This document shows, piece after piece, positions 36,791 through 45,845 of a stretch of DNA of 64,000 nucleotides. The stretch is taken from positions 62,001-126,000 of the forward strand of contig JALOOM010000021.1 of the NCBI GenBank assembly GCA_025454395.1, given 5' to 3'. The first letter of the stretch is position 1, and the number at the start of each line of letters is the position of its first letter. A model generated the notes under the pieces. The model was given only the letters and a program-made list of their open reading frames with translations. It did no database searches and was not told the DNA's origin. A program made the position numbers and the translations under genes. This DNA is from Elainella sp. Prado103 (GTDB lineage: Bacteria; Cyanobacteriota; Cyanobacteriia; Elainellales; Elainellaceae).

Positions 36791-37144
36791 ATGAGATCGG
36801 CAGAGTCTGTACCATCTGAAGTTGTGCAGCAGGTGGCTGATTATTTTAGTGTCTTGAGCGAGCCAATGCGGTTGCGTATTCTCAATTTGTTGCGGGATGG
36901 GGAAAAATGCGTGCAGGATTTGGTGGAAGCCACTGAAACCAGCCAAGCGAATGTTTCCAAACACTTAAAAGTAATGCTACAGGCTGGCATCCTCAACCGT
37001 CGCAGCGAAGGTACTTCAGCCTATTACAGTGTTGCTGATGATCTGAGCTATGAGCTGTGCAATTTAGTCTGCGATCGACTGGCCAGCCGTATTGAAGAAC
37101 AAGCCAAACACTTTCGGGCGTTCAGCATCACCAGCCGTCAGTAG
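36791..37144 (+). CDS. ArsR family winged-helix transcriptional regulator
   Basis: This 117-residue ArsR/SmtB-type repressor has the winged helix LSEPMRLRILNLLRDGEKCV with recognition helix SQANVSKHLKVMLQAGIL and wing RRSEGTSAYYSV. The classic ELCVCDL metal site is reduced to EKCVQDL with one Cys; further Cys residues lie near the C-terminus (CNLVCDRL). Sensing metal is therefore uncertain. The ATG at 36791 is preferred over an upstream TTG. It follows the ArsA-like gene by ~190 bp. Confidence 0.85.
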   Translation: MRSAESVPSEVVQQVADYFSVLSEPMRLRILNLLRDGEKCVQDLVEATETSQANVSKHLKVMLQAGILNRRSEGTSAYYSVADDLSYELCNLVCDRLASRIEEQAKHFRAFSITSRQ

Positions 37145-37265
37145 ACGAGTGAACAAGAGGGTGGATCCGGGGAGAGGCTCCAGAGTTGGAGCGACCTATA
37201 GGCTGCGATTTCCAGACTGCAATTTCCAGACTAGGATTTCCAGACTGCAACTTACGGGCCGCAAC

Positions 37266-37886
37266 CTACAGGCTAAAATTCTGATCGAAGCTCGATCGCG
37301 TCATGGGTTGATCGACTATTAACCCCTCGCCACCCAGCACATCCAATGGTTTTCCGCCCACGGAGATCCAGACTGCTGCCTGCGGATCCAATGTTGTTGC
37401 TGTGTAGATTACCTGACCTAATCGCCCCGACATCGATGCACTACCGCCACCTGTAGTAAACGCTTCTGACAGATCAACATGAACACCATCTGGTCGGATA
37501 GAAATCTGCCGCAGCTCTGTGTTAGCCGGAATGGTTGAAGTGAACTCGGCAGGATTAGGCGAGTCTTGTAGCATCGTTTCAAACGCAGATTTCAGCAGAG
37601 CATCTGGCTGCCCGGACGCTGCAACGGCAACCGTACTAGGAACTAGCTCAAACCGATCGCCCGTGCTTTTCAACCAGTAAATTTGCACGTTTTGCTCGAT
37701 CGGCACCTGAGTAATGTCGGGTGGCGAAGCCGTGATAGCAGGTGCCCCATCCGGAGAGCCAGCCTGTGGCTGAGCGGTGCGCCAAGTCCACCAGGCTACA
37801 CCACTGCCAACGGCCACCACCACGGCCGCCAGACCGGCAATTACTCCCTTAGGAATCGTCCGCACTGAAGAATCTTGATCGCGCAT
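37266..37886 (-). CDS. GerMN domain membrane-anchored protein
   Basis: This 206-residue protein has an N-terminal membrane anchor (IAGLAAVVVAVGSGVAWWTW) and an external GerMN domain (IYWLKSTGDRFELVPSTV to IVDQPMTRSSF). GerMN domains occur in sporulation and cell-envelope proteins and may bind peptidoglycan or lipid. The start at 37886 is supported by AGGAGG 9 bp upstream; a longer frame exists. Repeats based on atttccagactgca lie just past its stop. Confidence 0.85.
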   Translation of the reverse strand: MRDQDSSVRTIPKGVIAGLAAVVVAVGSGVAWWTWRTAQPQAGSPDGAPAITASPPDITQVPIEQNVQIYWLKSTGDRFELVPSTVAVAASGQPDALLKSAFETMLQDSPNPAEFTSTIPANTELRQISIRPDGVHVDLSEAFTTGGGSASMSGRLGQVIYTATTLDPQAAVWISVGGKPLDVLGGEGLIVDQPMTRSSFDQNFSL

Positions 37887-38142
37887 GAGTTTCCCTCCTG
37901 GACTACAAATCGATCGCACTGCATCAAGGAAGCCAGCCGATTGTGCAGCAACTAGCTTTGAGTCAGCAAATCCAAAATGGACAATTTCGAGGTTTTCAGT
38001 GTAGCAAAGGTAGCGCATTTAAGAACCCATCATCTGACCCATGCAACTCGAGCCATGTGGAGTTAAGGTTGGATGCAAGGTTTCATGCATGATCTCATGA
38101 TCTACGCTGTCTACATCTACAATAGCTAATCTACAGGAGCAG

Positions 38143-38931
38143 CTAATCTATAGTAAAAGACGGATCGACCCGGACAAAGGTTGCCAGTTCAATCCGATCG
38201 GGCTGAATATCCCAGGCAAGAACTCTGGCGGTAATCCCTTGCGATTCGAGGCGGGACAGATCGAGCTGTTGGCTAATTCCACCCAGTAGTAAAGCCAGCA
38301 ACTGCGGTGGGAGCGATCGTTCATTGATTGTGACGGTCGGTTCCACCAACTCTAATTGTCGTCCGGCGATCCAACGAATACCCGTTTCAGCTTCGATCGC
38401 CAGTTGAGTTGCCGATTGTTGTGCCTGAAGTGTGACCTGAAACCGGAGGCGATCGTGCTCTAGAAATTCTAGTTGTGGCTGCACTAAATCATAGCGATCG
38501 AGTGGCTGAGTGGCTGCTCCCAAAGCATCCAGGTTTAGATCGCGAAACTGTGCCATGAATGCTGGCGACTGCAAGGCTCGATTCAGATCATCCCGTGACA
38601 AAACCAGACGAATTCCTGCATTCAGTGGCTGTTCTAGTTGCAAGTTGCCCGATCGCAAGCTGGCGGGTTGAAGCGCGATCGGATCGGTTTCGATCTCTAG
38701 AGTATCAATGCGCAGATCGGCAATGGGAGAGATGCCACGTCCGGCGATACGAATTCGATCGACCCGACCTTGAGCAATCTGCCAGTTAGGGGTGTTATCA
38801 ATCCGCACAGTCAGGGTTTCGACATCTTCGAGTTGGCTGCGGAGGGTGCGCTGTGCCACCTGCTCTATCCCAAACCCGACGGGTGAAAGGAGCCCCAGCA
38901 ACCCGGACAAGACAATCGTAAGAAATTCCAT
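38143..38931 (-). CDS. DUF2993 (LmeA-like) lipid-binding protein
   Basis: This 262-residue precursor has a signal or anchor segment ([19 protein letters not shown]). The rest ([33 protein letters not shown] and later [13 protein letters not shown]) is a DUF2993 domain, related to mycobacterial LmeA, a periplasmic phospholipid-binding protein. Cyanobacteria have several such proteins of unknown role. AGG precedes the ATG at 38931. It is divergent from nagB, with a 70-bp shared promoter region. Confidence 0.83.
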   Translation of the reverse strand: MEFLTIVLSGLLGLLSPVGFGIEQVAQRTLRSQLEDVETLTVRIDNTPNWQIAQGRVDRIRIAGRGISPIADLRIDTLEIETDPIALQPASLRSGNLQLEQPLNAGIRLVLSRDDLNRALQSPAFMAQFRDLNLDALGAATQPLDRYDLVQPQLEFLEHDRLRFQVTLQAQQSATQLAIEAETGIRWIAGRQLELVEPTVTINERSLPPQLLALLLGGISQQLDLSRLESQGITARVLAWDIQPDRIELATFVRVDPSFTID

Positions 38932-39001
38932 GGATTTACCTGATTCGATCGCAAGCCATGATTCAGTAATAGGCGATGCCTGTTCGCCCCTTCCCACTCT
39001 A

Positions 39002-39811
39002 ATGCATCTCATTATTCAACAAAATGCCACCGCAGTGGCCGATTGGACTGCTCGCTATGTGCAGCAACGAATCCAGCAATTTGCTCCCACAGCCGATCGC
39101 CCTTTTGTGTTGGGATTACCCACCGGCAGCACCCCAATCCAACTGTATCAGAGGCTGGTCGAATTTTATCAAGCAGGTACGCTCAGTTTTCGCCATGTTG
39201 TTACGTTTAATATGGACGAATATGTTGGATTGCCAATCGAGCATCCGCAGAGTTTTCATTCCTTCATGTATCGACATTTATTTGATTATATTGATATTCC
39301 ACCTCAGCAAATTTATATTCTTGATGGCAATGCGGCTAATGTCGAATATGAATGTGCTCAATATGAGTCAAAAATTCAATCCTATGGTGGCATCGAACTA
39401 TTGATCGGCGGTGTAGGCGAAGATGGTCACATTGCCTTCAACGAACCCGGTTCTTCGCTAGCATCTCGTACCCGTCTGAAAACCCTCACCTACAGCACCC
39501 AGCTTGCCAATGCTCGCTTTTTTGACCATGACATCACGCAAGTCCCTAAACAGGCGCTGACCGTTGGGGTCGGCACAATTATGGATGCGCGAGAAGTGGT
39601 GATTTTGGTGCAGGGCTATCATAAGGCGATCGCGCTCCAGCAAGCCGTAGAAGGAGGGGTAAACCATATGTGGACTGCTTCAGCTTTACAGCTCCATCCA
39701 TGCAGTATGATCGTCTGCGATGAAGATTCCACCCTAGAACTCAAGGTGAAAACAGTACGATATTTCGTCGAGTTAGAACGCGAAAGCCCTACCTTAGAGA
39801 ATTTTAAGTGA
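39002..39811 (+). CDS. nagB: Glucosamine-6-phosphate deaminase
   Basis: NagB converts glucosamine-6-phosphate to fructose-6-phosphate and ammonia. The 269-residue protein matches the E. coli enzyme in length and motifs: [21 protein letters not shown] with the catalytic Asp, and [16 protein letters not shown] with the ring-opening His. The ATG at 39002 is chosen because the family begins there (MHLII); a longer frame runs back into the neighbouring gene. Its stop codon lies inside the first unit of a 14-bp tandem array. nagA follows. Confidence 0.94.
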   Translation: MHLIIQQNATAVADWTARYVQQRIQQFAPTADRPFVLGLPTGSTPIQLYQRLVEFYQAGTLSFRHVVTFNMDEYVGLPIEHPQSFHSFMYRHLFDYIDIPPQQIYILDGNAANVEYECAQYESKIQSYGGIELLIGGVGEDGHIAFNEPGSSLASRTRLKTLTYSTQLANARFFDHDITQVPKQALTVGVGTIMDAREVVILVQGYHKAIALQQAVEGGVNHMWTASALQLHPCSMIVCDEDSTLELKVKTVRYFVELERESPTLENFK

Positions 39812-39884
39812 CTATTTTTAAGTCGCTATTTTTAAGTCGCTATTTTTAAGTCACTGTTTTTAAGTCACTGTTTTTAAGTGAGTG
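39801..39884. repeat. 14-bp tandem array in the nagB-nagA spacer
   Basis: Units of tttttaagtcgcta or tttttaagtcactg recur at 39815, 39829, 39843, 39857 and 39871, with a first copy covering the last codons and stop of nagB. It fills most of the spacer between the two genes. Confidence 0.92.
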
Positions 39885-39907
39885 TTCATTGGTTAAACTT
39901 CCTGCTC

Positions 39908-41050
39908 ATGTATGCCTTAACCCATTGCACCCTTTATACCGAAAATCAAATTCTCACCGATCGGGCCATTGTGATTGAGGCTGATCGGATTCAAGCCATT
40001 GTGCCGATCGATCAAATTCCGACCAGTTGTGAAGCGATCGATTTGGGCGGCGCGAATGTGGCACCAGGATTTATTGACTTGCAGTTGAATGGCTGTGGTG
40101 GAGTCATGTTCAATGATGCGATCACGGTTGACACGTTGGAGATCATGCATCGCACCAACCTTCAAAGTGGTACTACAAGCTTTCTGCCCACCCTGATTAC
40201 GACGAGCGATCGAGCGATGCAAACTGCCCTAGAAGTGGTAACAGCCTATCGTCAGCAAAGTCCGTTCAATGTATTGGGGCTACATCTGGAAGGGCCTTAT
40301 CTCAATCCGAAACGGAAAGGAATTCATAACGAAATTTACGTACGGCAGCCCGATCGGGTCATGCTGGAACAAATTGCTGCGGTGGGTCGTGATGGGGTCA
40401 AGCTAGTCACGCTGGCTCCAGAACAGGTGGATCCGTCAGATATCCAGTTCCTCACCGATCAGGGCATTCTCGTCTCTGCTGGCCACACCGACGCGACTTA
40501 TGAACAGGCGATCAGAGGCTTTGACGCAGGGGTGGGCATGGTGACTCATTTATTCAATGCCATGTCTCCCTGGCAGGGACGCAATCCAGGTATGGTGGGG
40601 GCAGTGTTCAGTCGCGACAAAGTTTATGCAGGGGTGATTGCCGACGGGCACCATGTCCATTTCGCCTCGATCGCGCTAGCTCATCGCCTAAAGCCCAGCA
40701 AATTGCTACTGGTTACTGATGCTACACCACCTGTGGGCACCCAGATGAATTCGTTTTGGATCGGGGGGCAGGAAGTATTTTATCGGGATGGCAAATGTGT
40801 TTCGGCAGATGGCACGCTCGGCGGTTCTGCTCTAACGATGATCGAAGCGGTTGCTAACTGTGTCAATCACCTGAATTTACCGCTAGCGGAAGCCTTGCGC
40901 ATGGCATCGCTCTATCCAGCAGAGGCAATCAGGGTAGACGATCATTTAGGCAAAATTAAACCTGGCTATGTCGCCAATCTGGTCATCTTTGATGCCAATC
41001 TGCACCTTCTTAAGGGGGTGGATCGGGGCAAAGCAGTTCCCCTGACTTAG
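39908..41050 (+). CDS. nagA: N-acetylglucosamine-6-phosphate deacetylase
   Basis: NagA removes acetate from GlcNAc-6-phosphate to give the substrate of NagB. The 380-residue amidohydrolase starts MYALTHCTLYTENQILTDRA, close to the E. coli enzyme. It carries HLEGPYLNP with the metal-binding Glu, HLFNAMSPW, DGHHVHF and the catalytic Asp in LLVTDATPP. The ATG at 39908 is used in place of a GTG in the repeat array. Its stop overlaps the convergent DUF697 gene by 4 bp. Confidence 0.93.
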   Translation: MYALTHCTLYTENQILTDRAIVIEADRIQAIVPIDQIPTSCEAIDLGGANVAPGFIDLQLNGCGGVMFNDAITVDTLEIMHRTNLQSGTTSFLPTLITTSDRAMQTALEVVTAYRQQSPFNVLGLHLEGPYLNPKRKGIHNEIYVRQPDRVMLEQIAAVGRDGVKLVTLAPEQVDPSDIQFLTDQGILVSAGHTDATYEQAIRGFDAGVGMVTHLFNAMSPWQGRNPGMVGAVFSRDKVYAGVIADGHHVHFASIALAHRLKPSKLLLVTDATPPVGTQMNSFWIGGQEVFYRDGKCVSADGTLGGSALTMIEAVANCVNHLNLPLAEALRMASLYPAEAIRVDDHLGKIKPGYVANLVIFDANLHLLKGVDRGKAVPLT

Positions 41051-42483
41051 CTAGCCTGGGCATGGGTTACCTGTTGTGGAGCCAGCCGACTCAGGCCCTG
41101 CTTCACTAAGGTTTGCAGGAAGACCGATCGCTGATTGTCTTGGAAGACGGCTTTCAGTTTTTGGAGCAGGCGATCAAGCTGGAAGGTCGTCGATTCAGAT
41201 TGGCTTTGCTCCTCGAAGTATTCTACGAGACTCAGACCAGCAATGCGAGTCAGGTAAGCAGCGCTGAGCCCTTGTAGCGTACCACCAGCCACATAGGTGA
41301 GGGCATGACTTTTCAGCAGGGGTGTGATCGCCTGACTAGCCATTTCCACCAGCCCCAGTTTCACCATCTGCCCGGCCAGGCTACCCGTGACCGTTTTAGC
41401 TTGTTCCAGGGAGAAAGACTGTTGATAGAGGCTACCCAAATCCATCACCATTTGGGCGTTAATGGTTGCAGTGGCCAGCAAATCTAGACTGGGTACCGGA
41501 TTGGCAAAGGCTGCACCGGCCGCGATCCATTGATATTGTTCGATGATCGGCAGCGCCCGATGACGACGAACCTGATTGAGTTCGGACTGTACGGTCTGCT
41601 TCAAGGCTTGCGCTTGCCGATAGGTAGTTGCTAACCTCAAGTTGAATGCTTCAGCCGTAAGCATCGCTTCTAAACGGGTTTGGAGCGCGCTCAGCTCCGG
41701 AGATGGCTGCTCAATTTGCTCTTGCATCGTGCCATCCGGTTGTTGTCGTCGCACTTTGACCGGGGCTGGAGCCGCTGCAATCGCCACCACATTCTCTGCC
41801 GTCAGCCATGCCTGAACGTGATCGCGCAGTTGTTGCAAAACCACCGATCGATCAGCGGGTAAATACTGATCCTGTTTGTTAAATACCAGCAGCAAGGGAT
41901 GATGCTGGCGAGCAAGGGATTGCAACGTTTGAAACTCAGAATCGGTAAGATCGCCGGTGACAACCAACAGAATCAGATCGGCATTTGAGATCGCTGGATC
42001 CAGAGCATCGGTGAGTTGGCTGGCTGACCAGCTAATCGAATCTGCCAAGCTTAACTGCTGCATCACAGTCTTTTTGCCGACTGCACTACCACCCAGTACC
42101 CTGAGCTGAAGCGTCGATCGACTCTGCTGTGCCCTCACCTCAGCCAACTGCTGCCACAGCGTTTGCACGATCGCTGGCTCAGTGGTTTCTGCTAATTCTT
42201 GCTCAAGGCGGGCAATCTGGGCTTCCACTGCCTGCAATGCCTGATCAACGAAGGCTTGATCGATCGTTTGGAGCGGCACAATCACCGGATCGATCGGTTT
42301 TGGTTGCCAACTTTTCAGCCACCATAAACCTGACCCGATCGCCACCGCGCCCCAAACTGCCGAGCCACCCAAATCGAGCATCGAGACATCTAACCCATGC
42401 AGCAGCCAAGCCCCAGCCGTTAAACCCAGTCCACCCAAAAGGATCGGGCGACGCAATAATCCAGAAACCATTTCAGAAGCCAT
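41047..42483 (-). CDS. GTPase-like protein with C-terminal DUF697 domain
   Basis: This is a 478-residue membrane-associated protein. Two short hydrophobic segments at the N-terminus (ILLGGLGLTAGAWLLHG, VWGAVAIGSGLWWL) are followed by a GTPase-like domain with a slightly degenerate P-loop (GGSAVGKKT), DLILLVVTGD and the base-specificity motif FNKQD. The C-terminal part (AAFANPVPSLDLLATATINA to YLTRIAGLSLVEYFE) is a DUF697 membrane domain. Such proteins are common in cyanobacteria; the function is unknown. Nucleotide binding is likely but untested. Confidence 0.8.
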   Translation of the reverse strand: MASEMVSGLLRRPILLGGLGLTAGAWLLHGLDVSMLDLGGSAVWGAVAIGSGLWWLKSWQPKPIDPVIVPLQTIDQAFVDQALQAVEAQIARLEQELAETTEPAIVQTLWQQLAEVRAQQSRSTLQLRVLGGSAVGKKTVMQQLSLADSISWSASQLTDALDPAISNADLILLVVTGDLTDSEFQTLQSLARQHHPLLLVFNKQDQYLPADRSVVLQQLRDHVQAWLTAENVVAIAAAPAPVKVRRQQPDGTMQEQIEQPSPELSALQTRLEAMLTAEAFNLRLATTYRQAQALKQTVQSELNQVRRHRALPIIEQYQWIAAGAAFANPVPSLDLLATATINAQMVMDLGSLYQQSFSLEQAKTVTGSLAGQMVKLGLVEMASQAITPLLKSHALTYVAGGTLQGLSAAYLTRIAGLSLVEYFEEQSQSESTTFQLDRLLQKLKAVFQDNQRSVFLQTLVKQGLSRLAPQQVTHAQAS

Positions 42484-42765
42484 TTTGCTTCACCAACTCA
42501 CGCTCTCTCTATCTTAGTCAAACGGGGTGATTTCCCATGGATTTCATGGAGGATTTTTAGTGTGGAAAGCCGATCGATCGACTTAGAACCGGAACAAAAC
42601 CGTTTTAAGTCAACCTGGGATAAGCTCCGCTCCTTTTGTCAGGCAATTGGTCAGGCAATTGATCGGGTGATTGATTGGGCGATCGAACGAATGCCTCACC
42701 TTGCGAGCGGGTATGGGAACGGCATGGGGCTCAGTAAAGGGTTCCAGAGGAGTTCTAAAGGAGTT

Positions 42766-43668
42766 CTAGCGTCTCCGTCGTACCCCGCCTGTACTGCGTC
42801 GCACTTTACTACCACCACTGCCAAATCCGCCAGAGCCGCGAACTTTACTGGGTTGCGAGTTATTGCTGCGCTGTAGGTCGCTAGAACCGAAACCTGAGCC
42901 AGTGGAACGGTTACCTGGATTAACTTGGGGCGATCGGTTTGTAGTAGTTGTTCGATTCGTCGTCGAGGTAGGTGACTGGCGGATTTGCCCAGTGGTGCGG
43001 AAGGTTTGTCGATTCTTCACTTCGGCAGGTGGCGCATTATAGCGAGTGCGATAAGAATTGACGGCTTGATCGTAGCTTCTACCATAGCTACCGTAGCCCG
43101 TCAGCACGCCACCGGGACGATAGACCGGCGGGAAATAATATTGGGGGGTAAACAATAAGCTACCCAGAGCCTGTCCGGCTAGGGCACCTGCGAACGGAGT
43201 CCAGAAACTCGATTCCTGTCGCACCACAACGACTTCTTGCTGTCCCGTCTGGGGATTGACCTGGCTTTCGGTCACATTATGGACATACTCGATCCGAAAA
43301 TCTTCTGTGAGGTATAACGCAGGCTGCCCATTTTCGACCTTCAGGTAGGATTTTTTGCCAGCCGCAATTTCTTCTTCCGTCAATCGTGCCATTTGCAAAT
43401 TGGTCGATCGATAGAGAGATTGCCCTGGCGGTGCATCTAGCAACATCAACGTATATTCGCCGCTGCCATCATCATAGGTAGCTTGCTGAACCGGGTAATT
43501 ACCATCATTCAGAGTTGAGGGGGCAGATGCAATCTGAGGTGAGGATTGCTCGATCGAAGTAGTGGGTTCTGTGTAGTTCGATGACTCTCCAGCGCAGGCA
43601 AACGTGGTCACAGATAGACCAATTGCCATTGAAAAAAGGAGCAATTTACGCATCATGGTTTTGAACAT
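42766..43668 (-). CDS. Exported conserved hypothetical protein with Arg/Gly/Ser-rich tail
   Basis: This is a 300-residue precursor. The N-terminal hydrophobic signal (LLLFSMAIGLSVTTFACAG) contains a Cys that could be a weak lipobox. The middle (LMLLDAPPGQSLYRSTNLQM, RLTEEEIAAGKKSYLKVENG, FWTPFAGALAGQALGSLLF) looks conserved in cyanobacteria. The C-terminus is a low-complexity basic tail ending RRSTGGVRRRR. The function is unknown; an outer-surface or periplasmic location is likely. Confidence 0.7.
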   Translation of the reverse strand: MFKTMMRKLLLFSMAIGLSVTTFACAGESSNYTEPTTSIEQSSPQIASAPSTLNDGNYPVQQATYDDGSGEYTLMLLDAPPGQSLYRSTNLQMARLTEEEIAAGKKSYLKVENGQPALYLTEDFRIEYVHNVTESQVNPQTGQQEVVVVRQESSFWTPFAGALAGQALGSLLFTPQYYFPPVYRPGGVLTGYGSYGRSYDQAVNSYRTRYNAPPAEVKNRQTFRTTGQIRQSPTSTTNRTTTTNRSPQVNPGNRSTGSGFGSSDLQRSNNSQPSKVRGSGGFGSGGSKVRRSTGGVRRRR

Positions 43669-43716
43669 AGGATCGCTAGGTTGATAGAGACAGAATGATG
43701 AATGCTTGAGATTGCG

Positions 43717-44310
43717 TTAAAGGGGAATTAATTCCGGAAAATTGAGCAACAGTTGCTCAGAGGTCAAAACATCGCCCAATTGAGCAGGCGAAAAATGGAC
43801 TTGAACCGCTCGCAGTCGCCCATCGTATTGGAGATTAATCATCGCTTTTAGCCCCGCCTTGAGCGCTGCAAGATCAGCCAGATCGGTTTCGATCGCAGCC
43901 GATTCTCCTTCATAGGCAACGGTTAAAATCACCACCAAATTGGGGGTAACTGGCAAGGACAGTAAATCTGTTTCGGTATCCGAGGGAATCGCCACACCAT
44001 AGCGCTGAGCCGAATCGGTAAACAGCTCATTCACATAATCAGCAGCATCGCCTTCGTTCCAAAAAACATCGCCTTCATTGGCTGCCGATCGCCAGTAGAG
44101 ATCGTACTGTAACAAGCTCTGGCAGATCTCAACGAGGCTTTCTCCCAACACTGCTAAGTCACCTTCTGCCTCGATCGCATCTCTTGCGGCTTGGTTGAGC
44201 ACCCCCAGTAGCGGTGCGGCTTCATCACCTGCCAGATGCACAAACACACGGCAGACGGCAAAGCGGGTTTTGCCACCCAGTCGATTAAGGCGGTCACGCC
44301 AACCTGTCAT
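43717..44310 (-). CDS. Conserved cyanobacterial protein of unknown function
   Basis: This 197-residue soluble protein is probably single-domain. Its N-terminus (RFAVCRVFVHLAGDEAAPLL) and C-terminus (MINLQYDGRLRAVQVHFSPA, ending LLLNFPELIPL) look strongly conserved among cyanobacteria. I recognise the family but no function. The ATG at 44310 is used because GGAG lies 6 bp before it, although a GTG two codons upstream is possible. It may share a transcript with the downstream exported protein (49-bp gap). Confidence 0.7.
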   Translation of the reverse strand: MTGWRDRLNRLGGKTRFAVCRVFVHLAGDEAAPLLGVLNQAARDAIEAEGDLAVLGESLVEICQSLLQYDLYWRSAANEGDVFWNEGDAADYVNELFTDSAQRYGVAIPSDTETDLLSLPVTPNLVVILTVAYEGESAAIETDLADLAALKAGLKAMINLQYDGRLRAVQVHFSPAQLGDVLTSEQLLLNFPELIPL

Positions 44311-44593
44311 TTCCACTCCATTGGAACTATCATTCTTCTACTCTATCGCGCCAGTCATGGAATCATGTTGCCACCCCATGGGCAACCGATCGGTTTATCC
44401 TGATCGATCAGGAATGGGATCGCGGGAACGAGCACTGACTTTAATCAACTCAAACTCCGCCCCGATCGATTACCTTGCTGATGGAGCGGAGTCTAGAGTG
44501 AAGCCTGCATTTAGGGCATTCTACAGGGAACCTCCATTCCCTAGAAGGCTCTCATGTCTCACCGATGGCACTGAATCATGTAGTTTGAGCCGG

Positions 44594-45070
44594 CTAGGAA
44601 ACGAGCCCATCCCCTTTCTTGATGATCTCTTTCAAGAACCAGCGGTGTTTTTGGTGAACCTGCACCAAGCGAGTGTAGAGATCAGCCGTTCCGATATCCC
44701 CTGCTTGAGCTGCGACTTCAGCATCTTGGTGCATTTCAGCAATAATCAGGTCATGGGTGGCAATTGCTTCTTCTACCATTTCCTGCACTGCCAGTTTGCC
44801 AGTGGAGGGCTTTACAGTGGCTGTGGGCAAGTATTCTGCCGGATCAGCTACAGGTGCGCCATCCAGCATGAGGCTACGTTCTGCCAATTCATCGATCATG
44901 GCAAATACTTCTGCCCCTTGCTCTTCAAACAGCAGATGTAAATCACGAAAGAGAGGGCCATAGGTGAGCCAGTGATATTTCTTGTAATTCAAGTAGGCAA
45001 CCAATGCGTTGGCTTGCTCACGGTTTAGGGTTTCGACAACAGTGGTTTGAGCAGTTAGAGTGGCAGTCAT
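44594..45070 (-). CDS. Dps-family ferritin-like DNA-binding protein
   Basis: This 158-residue protein belongs to the Dps family, which stores iron and protects DNA by oxidising Fe(II) with peroxide. The inter-subunit ferroxidase residues are in KKYHWLTYGPLFRDLHLLFEE and the following FAMIDELAERSLMLDGAPV. The C-terminal helix HQKHRWFLKEI is typical. The basic N-terminal tail that binds DNA in E. coli Dps is short here, so DNA binding is uncertain. The ATG at 45070 is supported by AAGGA upstream. Confidence 0.9.
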   Translation of the reverse strand: MTATLTAQTTVVETLNREQANALVAYLNYKKYHWLTYGPLFRDLHLLFEEQGAEVFAMIDELAERSLMLDGAPVADPAEYLPTATVKPSTGKLAVQEMVEEAIATHDLIIAEMHQDAEVAAQAGDIGTADLYTRLVQVHQKHRWFLKEIIKKGDGLVS

Positions 45071-45845
45071 AATATGGATGTCCTTTGGTAGGGTGTCCTG
45101 TGTTAATGCATTCTGTCTAGTCAATCTCGCGTATCCCAACCCCTTCATATCGTATAGAGATTGATTGACACGCCCAAACTCAGAATTTCTCTAGATTTTG
45201 CTGGTTGTTGATGGACTCGAAATTGATGGATTCGAAGTTAAACCTGCTAGAAGCTGGTTAGCTGCTTTGGGGCAACAAGTCGGAGAATCAGAGGTTAATT
45301 GATCAATGGGGATTGAACTCCAGTTCTCTCTACTTAGTAAATCATAATCGTTATGACTTCGTTTTGCAACCTGGCAACGACTTTTCTTTTTTTCTGGCTA
45401 CTCTCGTTTCTGGCTACTCTCGTTTCTGGCTACTCTCGTTTCTGGCTGCTCTCGTTTCTGGCTGCTCTCGTTTCTGGCTGCTCTCGTTTCTGGCTGCTCT
45501 CAGTGGGCTTGCCGCTGATCCACCTCTGAACCGATCAATTTGCTTGCAATTGCGGCATCGGGCAATGATCCTGCCATGATTTGCCGATTTGTTGTGATCG
45601 CTAGGACAGATGATCCTTATTTTCTGTTTTTATGCCAAATCAGGAAAGAATATAGTCAATTTTGGCTGTTTACCCAAGTTTGCCTCTAAGCTAATGGAGT
45701 CTTGCAATCTATTCTGAGGCTCGCAGCTTTAGAAGCTTGCCAACACATGCAGCTTAAACTCCTCCTGTAGACCTAGATGATGTGGGTGGCATAACGTTGC
45801 AAGCATTGAAATTCCGTTTATGAATGGTTGGTAGGAATAATGCTG
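45071..45845. other. Long gene-free region with a 16-bp tandem array
   Basis: I see no credible gene. It contains the dps promoter at its left end and the array at 45393-45504. The segment 45600-45800 is AT-rich and unremarkable. Confidence 0.55.
45393..45504. repeat. 16-bp tandem repeat, seven copies
   Basis: tctggctactctcgtt recurs at 45393, 45409 and 45425, then as the single-base variant tctggctgctctcgtt at 45441, 45457 and 45473, with a last diverged copy at 45489. The ordered switch of one base indicates stepwise expansion. Confidence 0.93.

Noticed and set aside
36791-37144. ArsR gene as part of an arsenic resistance operon
   Set aside because: No arsB, arsC, acr3 or arsH is present nearby and the ATPase lacks arsenite-binding Cys residues.
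38792-39001. Upstream extension of nagB
   Set aside because: It is antisense to the DUF2993 gene and NagB proteins begin at the ATG at 39002.
45313-45579. Open frame of 88 codons with LSFLAAL repeats
   Set aside because: It is only the translation of the 16-bp array; composition and start context do not support a gene.
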